From Paracrocinitomix sp040880585 (lineage in GTDB: Bacteria > Bacteroidota > Bacteroidia > Flavobacteriales_D > Crocinitomicaceae), in NCBI GenBank assembly GCA_040880585.1, contig JBBDID010000042.1, forward strand, positions 1 through 64,000: a DNA stretch of 64,000 nt, written 5' to 3'. A model generated the notes under the pieces. That model did not search any database, had not been told where the DNA came from, and worked only from the letters and a program-made list of their open reading frames with translations. Made by a program: the position numbers and the translations under genes. Shown here in pieces: positions 50,970 through 59,650 of the stretch (position 1 is its first letter; each line of letters starts with the position of its first letter).

Positions 50970-51689
50970 TTAAAAGTTTAAAACGTCTTTCATTGTATAT
51001 ATTCCCTTTTTTCCAATTAGCCATTCAGCAGCTAAAATACTTCCCAACCCAAACCCTTCTCTGCTGTGAGCAGTGTGTGTCATCTCTATCGTGTCAATAG
51101 TAGAGGAATAACTCACCTCATGCGTTCCGGGCACCTCCGGTAAACGGACAGATGTTACAGAAAGTATTTCAGGGTTTGAGAGTTTAGATTTTTTAACATT
51201 TTCCCATTTGCTGTATCCCTGGTGTCGCTCAATTAATTCTTCTGCAATAGTAATAGCTGTGCCACTAGGAGTGTCTAGTTTTTCTGTATGATGAATCTCA
51301 TTAACCGCAGCGCTGTAGTTTTTGAATGACGACATAATTTCGGCCAGTTTCCGATTCATTTCAAAAAAGATGTTAACCCCAAGGCTAAAGTTGGTAGCGT
51401 ATAAAAATGCGCCTTTCTGTTTTTCGCAATAATTTTTCAATGCGGTAAACTGATCATACCATCCGGTAGTGCCAATGACTATCGGCAAATTGTGATCGAT
51501 ACAAAAACGAATGTTTTCCTCTGCACTTTCCGGCACTGAAAATTCGATCACAACATCTGTATCAGATAAATCAAACCCCTCTTTTGCGTGATTGCTATCC
51601 ACACGCGCACTTATTTCATGCCCGCGGTCTTCTGCAATTCGCTCAATTACTTTCCCCATTTTACCGTATCCAAACAGTGCTATTTTCAT
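50970..51689 (-). CDS. dapB: 4-hydroxy-tetrahydrodipicolinate reductase
   Basis: A 239-aa cytosolic enzyme of lysine and diaminopimelate synthesis, which reduces the dapA product with NAD(P)H. The nucleotide-binding GYGKMG loop is at residues 7-12, VVIEFSVPES and VIGTTGWYDQ follow, and the substrate/catalytic segment EIHHTEKLDTPSGTA is at about 130-145. It is shorter than the E. coli enzyme (273 residues), as is usual for Bacteroidota. The likely promoter is the -7-like TAATTTCG at 51703-51710 on the minus strand, which would leave only a few bases of leader. First gene of the dapB-lepB-AI-2E-WbqC run. Confidence 0.93.
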   Translation of the reverse strand: MKIALFGYGKMGKVIERIAEDRGHEISARVDSNHAKEGFDLSDTDVVIEFSVPESAEENIRFCIDHNLPIVIGTTGWYDQFTALKNYCEKQKGAFLYATNFSLGVNIFFEMNRKLAEIMSSFKNYSAAVNEIHHTEKLDTPSGTAITIAEELIERHQGYSKWENVKKSKLSNPEILSVTSVRLPEVPGTHEVSYSSTIDTIEMTHTAHSREGFGLGSILAAEWLIGKKGIYTMKDVLNF

Positions 51690-51840
51690 AATACAGTTTT
51701 TGCGAAATTAAACATTAATTTCATTGTAGTTCTCAAGGCTTGTCAAGATCAGGTATTCGGAAAGCAAACATTTCAGGTATTTAGCAGAAAAGAGCACCTA
51801 ATTTTATACCTTTACATCAAAATTATTAATTAATAATAGT

Positions 51841-52488
51841 ATGACACGAGTGAGCAGATTAATCACTGCAATTTTATGTTCTTTTTTATTTCTTCCGGCT
51901 TGTCAAAGTGATGAATCAGAAGATATCGACAAACAAGATCAGGAGGTAGACTTGAACACATCTTTTGAAGCTTTGCAGAATGAATTGATTGAACCCGTTT
52001 GGGGAGTAGAAACAGATGGTGAATATTTTGAAATTGAGATTCCCAAACAAATGCGTGAAGAAGATTCTTTGAATGTAGAAGCCAGCCTCCAATATGCTTA
52101 TGTTGAAAAAGTAGAAGGGGAAGTAAAAGAAAATTATATCATTGTTTTAGTACACGATAAAAAACAGTTAAAGACTTCTTCAAAAGCTGAATACACGGTA
52201 GCTTCTTATAACCAACTCTCAGTAGAAAATCTCATGGAGGGAAAACAATCCTATGAGGTATTAGAAAAAACCGATAAAATTGAGATTAATGGTCGTGAAG
52301 CAGTGGTGAATGAAATCAAATCCGGAATTCAAATGAAGAATGGAAATATTTTGGATGTTTTTTACATGCTTGCAGTCATTGAGGGAGAAAAAGCGTTTTA
52401 CCAAATCCTTAGCTGGACATTGATGAATCAGAAAAGTGATTTCAAAGCAGATATGAAGCGAATGATTTATTCATTTAAAGAAATATAA
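51841..52488 (+). CDS. Lipoprotein of unknown function upstream of ettA
   Basis: A 215-aa predicted lipoprotein: signal segment followed by LPAC with the lipidated Cys at residue 21, then a very acidic linker (QSDESEDIDKQDQEVD). The mature domain (about 45-215) is beta-rich with the fold feel of small PsbP/Mog1- or DUF-type proteins (GREAVVNEIKSGIQMKNG ... FYMLAVIEGEKAFYQILSWT), a pattern of proteins that measure protein-surface binding, but I cannot name the family. A -7-like TACCTTTA lies at 51807-51814. It ends 3 bp before ettA and so is cotranscribed with it. Confidence 0.75.
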   Translation: MTRVSRLITAILCSFLFLPACQSDESEDIDKQDQEVDLNTSFEALQNELIEPVWGVETDGEYFEIEIPKQMREEDSLNVEASLQYAYVEKVEGEVKENYIIVLVHDKKQLKTSSKAEYTVASYNQLSVENLMEGKQSYEVLEKTDKIEINGREAVVNEIKSGIQMKNGNILDVFYMLAVIEGEKAFYQILSWTLMNQKSDFKADMKRMIYSFKEI

Positions 52489-52491
52489 ATT

Positions 52492-54180
52492 ATGTCAGAG
52501 GATAAAAAAATAATTTTTTCAATGGTGGGTGTTTCAAAATTGACTCCCCAGGGAAAACCAATTATAAAAGATATTTACCTATCGTTTTTCTACGGAGCAA
52601 AAATTGGAATTATTGGGGCAAATGGATCAGGTAAATCTACCGTACTTAAAATTATTGCCGGTTTGGATGATAAATTTCAGGGAGAAGTGGTTTTTTCAAA
52701 AGAGCATTCCATTGGATACCTGGCCCAGGAACCGTATCTGGAACCCAATAAAACGGTAAAAGAAATCGTAGAAGAAGGTGTTCAGGAGACGGTTGACCTG
52801 TTAAAGGAATATGAAGAGATCAATAATGGGTTTGCAGATGAAGAAGTGCTGAACAATCCGGATAAAATGGAGAAGTTGATTGAAAGACAGGCAGCAGTAC
52901 AGGAAAAGATTGACCGCATAGACGCATGGAACCTGGACAGTAAGCTGGAACGTGCCATGGATGCTTTGAGGTGTCCGCCTGAAGAACAAAAAATCGAAAC
53001 CTTATCGGGCGGTGAAAAGAGAAGGGTTGCTTTGTGTCGTTTACTTTTACAAAATCCTGATATTTTATTATTGGATGAGCCTACCAACCATTTAGACGCT
53101 GAGTCGGTTTTGTGGTTAGAGCAATATTTACAGCATTACCCCGGTACGGTAATCGCCATTACACACGACCGTTATTTTTTAGATAATGTAGCCGGATGGA
53201 TTCTTGAATTGGATAGAGGAGAAGGGATTCCATGGAAAGGAAATTATTCATCTTGGCTAGAGCAAAAGACAAAGCGCATGGAGCAAGAAGAAAAGCAATC
53301 GAGCAAGCGCAAGAAAATGTTGGATCGCGAGTTGGAATGGGTACGAATGAATCCCAAGGGAAGACATGCAAAAAGTAAAGCACGGCTAAGTAACTATGAT
53401 AAACTCATGGCTGAAGATCGAAAATCCAAAGAAGATTCCTTGGAATTGCCGATCCCTAATGGGCCAAGATTGGGAACCAATGTGATAGATGCCAAAGGAG
53501 TAGCCAAAGGATTTGACCAAAAATTACTCTATGATGATTTAAATTTCTCTTTGCCTCCAAATGGTATTGTTGGAATAATCGGTCCAAACGGCGCAGGAAA
53601 AACCACCATTTTCAAGATGATCATGGGTGAAATCAAACCTGATAAGGGTGAGTTTATAGTGGGAGATACAGTTAAAATCGGTTATGTGGATCAAGATCAC
53701 AAAGCTCTGGATCCTGATAAATCTATTTTTGAAGTGGTGACCGGAGGAACTGAATTTATTGAAGTGGGAAATGAAAAGATCAATTCCCGTGCTTATCTCA
53801 GTAGGTTTAATTTTAATGGGGCTGATCAAAATAAAAAAATTGGAGTTTTATCCGGTGGAGAAAGAAACAGATTGCATTTGGCCATGACCTTGAAGACTGA
53901 AGCCAATGTCCTGCTGCTGGATGAGCCCACCAATGACTTAGATGTAAATACCATTCGTGCACTCGAAGAAGGAATCGAAAGTTTTGCCGGCTGTGTGGTG
54001 GTAATTTCTCATGATAGATGGTTCCTGGATCGAATCTGTACACACATACTTGCATTTGAAAATAATTCACAGGTGTACTGGTTTGAAGGTGCTTTTTCTG
54101 AATATGAAGAAAATCGAAAAAAACGGCTGGGAGATGAAGAGCCAAAGCGGGTCCGCTTCAAGAAATTAATTGTTGATTAA
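52492..54180 (+). CDS. ettA: Energy-dependent translational throttle protein EttA (ABC-F)
   Basis: A 562-aa soluble ABC-F ATPase with two nucleotide-binding domains. Domain 1: Walker A GANGSGKST (about 44-52), signature LSGGEKRRVALCR (about 165), Walker B ILLLDEPTNHLD. A charged linker with the P-site tRNA interaction motif region lies at about 250-310 (MLDRELEWVRMNPKGRHAKS). Domain 2: Walker A GPNGAGKTT, signature LSGGERNRLHLAM, Walker B VLLLDEPTNDLD. Known EttA binds the ribosomal E site and gates the first elongation steps according to ATP/ADP. Length fits the family. It follows the lipoprotein gene by 3 bp. Confidence 0.95.
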   Translation: MSEDKKIIFSMVGVSKLTPQGKPIIKDIYLSFFYGAKIGIIGANGSGKSTVLKIIAGLDDKFQGEVVFSKEHSIGYLAQEPYLEPNKTVKEIVEEGVQETVDLLKEYEEINNGFADEEVLNNPDKMEKLIERQAAVQEKIDRIDAWNLDSKLERAMDALRCPPEEQKIETLSGGEKRRVALCRLLLQNPDILLLDEPTNHLDAESVLWLEQYLQHYPGTVIAITHDRYFLDNVAGWILELDRGEGIPWKGNYSSWLEQKTKRMEQEEKQSSKRKKMLDRELEWVRMNPKGRHAKSKARLSNYDKLMAEDRKSKEDSLELPIPNGPRLGTNVIDAKGVAKGFDQKLLYDDLNFSLPPNGIVGIIGPNGAGKTTIFKMIMGEIKPDKGEFIVGDTVKIGYVDQDHKALDPDKSIFEVVTGGTEFIEVGNEKINSRAYLSRFNFNGADQNKKIGVLSGGERNRLHLAMTLKTEANVLLLDEPTNDLDVNTIRALEEGIESFAGCVVVISHDRWFLDRICTHILAFENNSQVYWFEGAFSEYEENRKKRLGDEEPKRVRFKKLIVD

Positions 54181-54269
54181 TAGCATAACCCAACCTTATT
54201 TTAAACCATCTCGTATAGGGTAGTGATATGAAAAACATTAATTATATAAATAACTAGTCGGAAAAAAAC

Positions 54270-54299
54270 TTGTGTTTATGTAATCTAGTGTTATATTTG
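54270..54299 (+). promoter_or_regulatory. Bacteroidota promoter of the lipoprotein/barrel cluster
   Basis: TTG (54270-54272), a 19-bp spacer and TATATTTG (54292-54299), a perfect -7 element, match the -33/-7 promoter of Bacteroidota sigma factor. The ATG at 54326 lies 27 bp after it. It probably drives the 54326-58170 cluster. Confidence 0.65.
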
Positions 54300-54325
54300 T
54301 CGAAACTAATTATTTAAAAATTGTT

Positions 54326-55279
54326 ATGAAAAGGAAATTATTTTCTGTATTGGCGATTGCTGCTATAGCACTGACGTCATGTAAAAAAGAAGAGGTAGAC
54401 TCTGCTCTTGAAACAGCGACCATTAATGGTACGATAAGAGCAGACATTGACCAAACAAATGATGTGAACAATGCCGGGTTGTATGAGCCTTATTCTATGC
54501 CTGATGCCGTAGAAGGTATGTTGGTAAAGGTTGAAGTAAACACACAAGATTGGGATGAAAGCCCACAAGCAGGGTTTGATTACGCAAAAAAGGTGTATAC
54601 GGTAGAGACGAATGCTAGTGGTGAATTCATTTTAGAAATTCCCGCTACAGCTGACGGTTATACAATTACTATTGAATTTGAAGATGTGTATGGTGTTACC
54701 AGAACCTTATACACCAATGACGGTTCAGCTGTAACAGAAGAGGCATATGTTTCTAAAACAGATGAAAACCTCTTTATTTATGCTGGGGCTGATCTGAATG
54801 TAGTATATGATGCAGCTATTACGCCGGTTAATAATGCCAACCAACAGTACGGTACAGCAACGGTAAAAGGTAAATTTTATGGAGATTGGGATGCAACAGA
54901 GAACGATTATCCTATCTTCGGAAATAATGAACCATTTGTTACGGGGTCACCTTTAGCAGGTAAGACATTATATTGGGGATACAATAATCCTCCCTATAGT
55001 GTAAGTACACAAGGATTAAATGCTTTTACACTTGAGGCTGACGGTTCATTTGAAATCACAGTTCCTACAGAAGTGGTAAACAGTCCTAATCTGGTAGATA
55101 TTTATATGGGATTTGATGATTTCATTGATGATCAAATTATTCCTAATCAAGCAGGAACGGCCGATTCAACTGCACAATCAATTTATACGGTTGGTGGTAT
55201 TAGTGGATACAATGTGAATAATATCTCTGATGGATCAGTGTTTATAGAGTATGTGTTTGTAACTATCACAAACATTTAA
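54326..55279 (+). CDS. Lipoprotein, copy 1 of a duplicated lipoprotein/barrel pair
   Basis: A 317-aa predicted lipoprotein (LTSCKKEE, Cys at residue 19). A carboxypeptidase-regulatory-like/SD-repeat pattern is seen at about residues 30-140 (GTIRADIDQTNDV ... YTVETNASGEFILEIPA), as in cell-surface beta-sandwich proteins. It is about half identical to the protein at 56277-57230 and has exactly the same length. It is followed after 52 bp by an outer-membrane barrel gene. Export to the surface with the barrel as a partner is an inference; I do not recognise a named family. Confidence 0.75.
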   Translation: MKRKLFSVLAIAAIALTSCKKEEVDSALETATINGTIRADIDQTNDVNNAGLYEPYSMPDAVEGMLVKVEVNTQDWDESPQAGFDYAKKVYTVETNASGEFILEIPATADGYTITIEFEDVYGVTRTLYTNDGSAVTEEAYVSKTDENLFIYAGADLNVVYDAAITPVNNANQQYGTATVKGKFYGDWDATENDYPIFGNNEPFVTGSPLAGKTLYWGYNNPPYSVSTQGLNAFTLEADGSFEITVPTEVVNSPNLVDIYMGFDDFIDDQIIPNQAGTADSTAQSIYTVGGISGYNVNNISDGSVFIEYVFVTITNI

Positions 55280-56212
55280 TCGCTAAAATTTAGAATTAGC
55301 ATTAATTATAAATTTAAAACGATTATAAAAAATGAAAAAAATATTTAGCATTGCAATTGCAAGTTGTCTGTGCCTTGGGGTATCAGCACAAAGCAATGAG
55401 CAAATACAAAATAAAAAAGACGTTGATATCATGCCGGTAAGCGGAGAGTTCGCTGTAGGTATAGGTGTTGGTCTAAACTCTGTCACAGGTTGGGTAGGAA
55501 GTATGTTCGGTTATACCGGATATAATTCTTTCAATCAAACGTATGTGAATAATCCTTTGTTTACCGGAACATCTGTAAGTGTTTTTGGAAAATATATGGT
55601 TTCTGACAACAATGCACTGAGAATGTCAATTTCTAACTTTGGAAGTGATAATACCATGACGTATGAAGTGTATGACGATCGGGCAAATGATCCGGATTCA
55701 GTAGTAGTAGATAAACAGCGTTTCAACAGTTCGGCGACTTACGTTTCTGCAGGTTGGGAATGGAGAAGAGGAAAAACGAGGTTGCGAGGTATTTACGGTG
55801 GAGATGCGGTTTTGTCATGGACAAACAGTCACAACCATTTCACTTATGGAAATGACCTGAGTGCATCTAATCTAACTCCAACACAAGCAGCAGCTATGCC
55901 GGGATGGAACAATACATACGGACGTGTGATTCAACAGCGAAATGGAGCTACCTTCGGTGTCGGAGTGAGAGCATTTGTAGGTGTTGAGTACTTTATTGCA
56001 CCAAAGATTTGTATTGGAACGGAGTTTGGATGGAGAGCCATGTTTGAAAAAACAGGTGCCGGACAAACAGACTATGAAAGGTTTGACCCGTTTGTAGAAG
56101 GAGACGGTACAACTGAAGGATCAGTAGTTTCACATACTGATAATACGTTAGGCGGTAGATCTTTTTCTTCCGGTCTTGACAACTTTAATACACAGTTGTA
56201 TTTTAACTTTTA
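55276..56212 (+). repeat. 937-bp direct repeat, copy 1
   Basis: This stretch appears identical base for base to 57227-58163 (offset 1951 bp). It covers the last two bases of the preceding stop region, the 52-bp intergenic gap and nearly the whole barrel gene, and ends just before its stop codon. Beyond both ends the copies differ. Confidence 0.9.
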
Positions 56213-56219
56213 TTTTTAA
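55332..56219 (+). CDS. Outer-membrane beta-barrel protein, copy 1
   Basis: A 295-aa protein with a signal peptide (KKIFSIAIASCLCLGVSAQ). The mature part has the alternating hydrophobic pattern of 8-12 outer-membrane strands (GEFAVGIGVGLNSVTGW, TSVSVFGKYMVSD, ATFGVGVRAFVGVEYF, KICIGTEFGWRAMF) and ends in a Phe (LYFNFYF), the usual C-terminal signal for BAM-dependent insertion. It is identical in protein sequence to the 57283-58170 copy. A small number of Bacteroidota barrels with this build are annotated as outer-membrane beta-barrel proteins without known function. Paired with the preceding lipoprotein gene. Confidence 0.8.
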   Translation: MKKIFSIAIASCLCLGVSAQSNEQIQNKKDVDIMPVSGEFAVGIGVGLNSVTGWVGSMFGYTGYNSFNQTYVNNPLFTGTSVSVFGKYMVSDNNALRMSISNFGSDNTMTYEVYDDRANDPDSVVVDKQRFNSSATYVSAGWEWRRGKTRLRGIYGGDAVLSWTNSHNHFTYGNDLSASNLTPTQAAAMPGWNNTYGRVIQQRNGATFGVGVRAFVGVEYFIAPKICIGTEFGWRAMFEKTGAGQTDYERFDPFVEGDGTTEGSVVSHTDNTLGGRSFSSGLDNFNTQLYFNFYF

Positions 56220-56276
56220 TAAGTGATCAATTAATTGAATAAAAATTTAGCCGTAAAAGGCCTAATACATAGAAAA

Positions 56277-57230
56277 ATGAAAACAAAAATGTTAACAATC
56301 ATGGCGGTAGCAGGAATTGCTTTTACCTCATGTAAAAAAGATGAAATCGTATCTGAAGAGTTAGGAACTGCTACTATTAACGGTACTATCCGTGCAGATA
56401 TCGATCAAACAAATGATATGAATGACCAAGGGGTGTATGAAGCATACTATTCACCCGAAGGCGTTGAAGGAATGACAGTGAAAGTAGAGATAAATTCTGC
56501 AGATTTGGTTCAAAATCCTGAAGCGGGTTACGATTATGATAAAAAGGTGTACACAGCAACTACAAATGCCAGTGGTGACTTTACGTTAGAATTACCGGCC
56601 ACAGATGAAGGGTTTACAGCTACTATTGTCTTTGAAGACAAATATGGTGTAACCAGAACACTTTATACAACTGACGGTTCTTCAGTGACTGAAGAGTCTT
56701 ACGTGCATAGAGCAGATGCAAACAAATACATCTACGCAGGTGCAAATATAGATGTTGTATATGATGCTAATATAAGCCCGGTAAACGGTGGTGCAAACCA
56801 ACACGGAATGGCCACGATTTACGGAAGTGTATATGGAGAGTATAATGTAGGAACTACTTATTCCGGAGATATTACTGATTACCCTATGGGATCAGCTTCT
56901 CCATATCCTGGAAAAGAAATAAGAGTAACCTGGGATTATGCACCGTATAACACCGGTTACAACTCTGAACTTTCTTTTGTCATTGATGCTAACGGAGATT
57001 ATATAGCTGAGATACCTACTGAAGTAGTAGGTGGAAACAATGTATCACTCTGGTTAGGTTCTCAGGATTTCCTTGGAACTTGTACTTACGTTAATATGGC
57101 AGGTACAGCTGATTCTACATGGGATGCTTCTTATTCTTTAGGTGGTTTACAGGCAAATTATTACGTAGTTGGACAAGGGGATATTCTTGTGAATCAAGAT
57201 TTCGTATTTAGCGTATCTCTTATTCCTTAA
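56277..57230 (+). CDS. Lipoprotein, copy 2 of the duplicated pair
   Basis: A 317-aa predicted lipoprotein starting at ATG 56277 (KTKMLTIMAVAGIAFTSC); the longer frame from TTG 56235 is less likely because it would bury the signal sequence. It is the paralog of 54326-55279: same length, same opening (ATINGTIRADIDQTND) and same regulatory-like first half, but the second half differs substantially (residues about 175-317). The divergence is much larger than that of the flanking barrels. Lies 57 bp after barrel copy 1 and 52 bp before barrel copy 2. Confidence 0.75.
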   Translation: MKTKMLTIMAVAGIAFTSCKKDEIVSEELGTATINGTIRADIDQTNDMNDQGVYEAYYSPEGVEGMTVKVEINSADLVQNPEAGYDYDKKVYTATTNASGDFTLELPATDEGFTATIVFEDKYGVTRTLYTTDGSSVTEESYVHRADANKYIYAGANIDVVYDANISPVNGGANQHGMATIYGSVYGEYNVGTTYSGDITDYPMGSASPYPGKEIRVTWDYAPYNTGYNSELSFVIDANGDYIAEIPTEVVGGNNVSLWLGSQDFLGTCTYVNMAGTADSTWDASYSLGGLQANYYVVGQGDILVNQDFVFSVSLIP

Positions 57231-58163
57231 TCGCTAAAATTTAGAATTAGCATTAATTATAAATTTAAAACGATTATAAAAAATGAAAAAAATATTTAGC
57301 ATTGCAATTGCAAGTTGTCTGTGCCTTGGGGTATCAGCACAAAGCAATGAGCAAATACAAAATAAAAAAGACGTTGATATCATGCCGGTAAGCGGAGAGT
57401 TCGCTGTAGGTATAGGTGTTGGTCTAAACTCTGTCACAGGTTGGGTAGGAAGTATGTTCGGTTATACCGGATATAATTCTTTCAATCAAACGTATGTGAA
57501 TAATCCTTTGTTTACCGGAACATCTGTAAGTGTTTTTGGAAAATATATGGTTTCTGACAACAATGCACTGAGAATGTCAATTTCTAACTTTGGAAGTGAT
57601 AATACCATGACGTATGAAGTGTATGACGATCGGGCAAATGATCCGGATTCAGTAGTAGTAGATAAACAGCGTTTCAACAGTTCGGCGACTTACGTTTCTG
57701 CAGGTTGGGAATGGAGAAGAGGAAAAACGAGGTTGCGAGGTATTTACGGTGGAGATGCGGTTTTGTCATGGACAAACAGTCACAACCATTTCACTTATGG
57801 AAATGACCTGAGTGCATCTAATCTAACTCCAACACAAGCAGCAGCTATGCCGGGATGGAACAATACATACGGACGTGTGATTCAACAGCGAAATGGAGCT
57901 ACCTTCGGTGTCGGAGTGAGAGCATTTGTAGGTGTTGAGTACTTTATTGCACCAAAGATTTGTATTGGAACGGAGTTTGGATGGAGAGCCATGTTTGAAA
58001 AAACAGGTGCCGGACAAACAGACTATGAAAGGTTTGACCCGTTTGTAGAAGGAGACGGTACAACTGAAGGATCAGTAGTTTCACATACTGATAATACGTT
58101 AGGCGGTAGATCTTTTTCTTCCGGTCTTGACAACTTTAATACACAGTTGTATTTTAACTTTTA
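57227..58163 (+). repeat. 937-bp direct repeat, copy 2
   Basis: Identical to 55276-56212 by eye. The four last codons of the barrel gene then differ only by synonymous third-position changes (TAT/TAC, TTT/TTC) and by the stop (TAA/TAG), showing where the identical tract ends. Confidence 0.9.
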
Positions 58164-58170
58164 CTTCTAG
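57283..58170 (+). CDS. Outer-membrane beta-barrel protein, copy 2
   Basis: A 295-aa barrel protein with the same sequence as 55332-56219, including signal peptide and Phe-terminated last strand. The gene ends 21 bp before a strong terminator, so it is the last gene of the cluster 54326-58170. The exact identity with copy 1 next to diverged lipoproteins points to recent duplication of this piece or to gene conversion. Confidence 0.8.
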   Translation: MKKIFSIAIASCLCLGVSAQSNEQIQNKKDVDIMPVSGEFAVGIGVGLNSVTGWVGSMFGYTGYNSFNQTYVNNPLFTGTSVSVFGKYMVSDNNALRMSISNFGSDNTMTYEVYDDRANDPDSVVVDKQRFNSSATYVSAGWEWRRGKTRLRGIYGGDAVLSWTNSHNHFTYGNDLSASNLTPTQAAAMPGWNNTYGRVIQQRNGATFGVGVRAFVGVEYFIAPKICIGTEFGWRAMFEKTGAGQTDYERFDPFVEGDGTTEGSVVSHTDNTLGGRSFSSGLDNFNTQLYFNFYF

Positions 58171-58191
58171 TAAAAAACAATAATAAATTTT

Positions 58192-58227
58192 AAACCCGAT
58201 TCATTCATCAATGAATCGGGTTTTTTT
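58192..58227 (+). terminator. Rho-independent terminator
   Basis: AAACCCGATTCAT (58192-58204) and ATGAATCGGGTTT (58211-58223) are perfect 13-bp arms with a 6-nt loop, followed by a T-run to 58227. It ends the lipoprotein/barrel cluster. Confidence 0.95.
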
Positions 58228-58261
58228 ATTCCCTTATTCCGTATTCACCGATCTGATTTGT

Positions 58262-58269
58262 TAAATTTG
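58262..58269 (+). promoter_or_regulatory. -7 element of the cystathionine beta-synthase gene
   Basis: TAAATTTG is a perfect -7 element 19 bp before the ATG at 58289. No TTG is present at the usual -33 spacing. Confidence 0.5.
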
Positions 58270-58288
58270 CACTACTAAAAATCAGAAA

Positions 58289-59650
58289 ATGAAGTATTAC
58301 AATAACGTACTGGAAACAATCGGGAATACACCTTTAATTAAGATCAATAAACTGACAAAATCTCTGAAAGGATTGATCTTAGCAAAGGTAGAGACAACGA
58401 ATCCGGGTAATTCAGTAAAAGACCGAATGGCCTTAAAAATGATTGAAGATGCTGAAGAGCAAGGCATTCTTAAACCCGGCGGAACAGTTATTGAAGGTAC
58501 TTCAGGCAACACAGGAATGGGATTGGCTCTGGCTTGTATTGCAAAAGGATATAAACTCGTTTGTGTACTGAGTGATAAACAATCAAAAGAAAAGATGGAT
58601 ATTTTGAGAGCAGTAGGAGCAGAAGTGGTCGTTTGTCCTACCAATGTAGCTGCTGAAGATCCACGATCTTATTATTCGGTTTCCAAAAGATTAGCTGAAG
58701 AAACTCCCAATTCATGGTATGTGAATCAATATGATAATCCTTCTAACACCATTGCACATTATGAGCAAACGGGACCGGAGATATGGGAACAAACTGATGG
58801 AAAAATTACGCACTTTGTTGTAGGAGTTGGAACCGGAGGAACCATCTCAGGAGTTGGAAAATATTTGAAAGAACAAAATCCGGATATTCAAATTATCGGC
58901 ATTGATACTTATGGCTCTGTATTTAAGAAATATCACGAGACCGGTATTTTTGATGAAAATGAGATTTATCCTTATATCACAGAAGGAATTGGTGAAGATA
59001 TACTGCCAAAGAATGTTGATTTTTCAGTAATCGATCATTTTGAAAAGGTAACCGATAAAGATGCTGCTGTTTATACCCGAAGATTAGCCAGAGAAGAGGG
59101 GATATTTGTTGGGAATTCTGCCGGTGCAGCAATTGCAGGTATGTTGCAGATGACAGCTAGATTTAAAGAAGATGATGTGATCGTGGTTTTGTTTCATGAC
59201 CATGGAAGTCGTTATGTAGGGAAAATGTTCAATGACGACTGGATGCGGGATAGAGGCTTTCTGGAAGAAGGTTTTAGAAATGCTAAGGAATTGATTGAAC
59301 AGCATGGAGATAATGAACTGGTAACTTGTGGTTCTGAAGAACTTGTTTCACATGCAGTAGCAAAAATTAAATCCTATAATATTTCTCAAATCCCCATATT
59401 AAAAGACGGAAAATTTGTTGGACATGTAGATGAAACAAGGTTGTACCAGCAGCTAATCGATAATACCATTCACTCTGACGACCCATTAAGTAAAATAATG
59501 GGATCGGCCTTGCCGATTGTGAAAGAGCAAGCTAAGATTGATGAGATTTCTTCAAAAATCAATAAAGAAACTCCAGCTGTTTTGGTAGAATTATCTGACG
59601 GTAAATATCACATCATTACCCGTCATGATTTGATCAATGCCATTGCTTAA
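58289..59650 (+). CDS. Cystathionine beta-synthase-like PLP enzyme with CBS domains
   Basis: A 453-aa fold-type II PLP enzyme. The Schiff-base Lys is K44 (NPGNSVKDRMAL), the substrate loop EGTSGNTGMGLA is at about 70-81, and the PLP phosphate loop GVGTGGTISGVGKYL at about 176. After the catalytic domain (to about 320) come two CBS domains (about 335-453), which bind adenosyl compounds in the eukaryotic enzyme. With the CBS domains it is closer to cystathionine beta-synthase than to plain cysteine synthase, and should condense serine and homocysteine or a related pair. It ends with a stop that is directly followed by the ATG of the BtuF-like gene. Confidence 0.9.
   Translation: MKYYNNVLETIGNTPLIKINKLTKSLKGLILAKVETTNPGNSVKDRMALKMIEDAEEQGILKPGGTVIEGTSGNTGMGLALACIAKGYKLVCVLSDKQSKEKMDILRAVGAEVVVCPTNVAAEDPRSYYSVSKRLAEETPNSWYVNQYDNPSNTIAHYEQTGPEIWEQTDGKITHFVVGVGTGGTISGVGKYLKEQNPDIQIIGIDTYGSVFKKYHETGIFDENEIYPYITEGIGEDILPKNVDFSVIDHFEKVTDKDAAVYTRRLAREEGIFVGNSAGAAIAGMLQMTARFKEDDVIVVLFHDHGSRYVGKMFNDDWMRDRGFLEEGFRNAKELIEQHGDNELVTCGSEELVSHAVAKIKSYNISQIPILKDGKFVGHVDETRLYQQLIDNTIHSDDPLSKIMGSALPIVKEQAKIDEISSKINKETPAVLVELSDGKYHIITRHDLINAIA

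Noticed and set aside
55283..55486. Minus-strand ORF present identically at 57234-57437
   Set aside because: Duplicate occurrence only reflects the 937-bp repeat; it is antisense to the barrel signal region and intergenic gap.
58228..58288. Riboswitch before the CBS/BtuF-like genes
   Set aside because: Only about 60 bp separate the terminator from the ATG, and most of that is promoter; no space for a cobalamin or SAM riboswitch.
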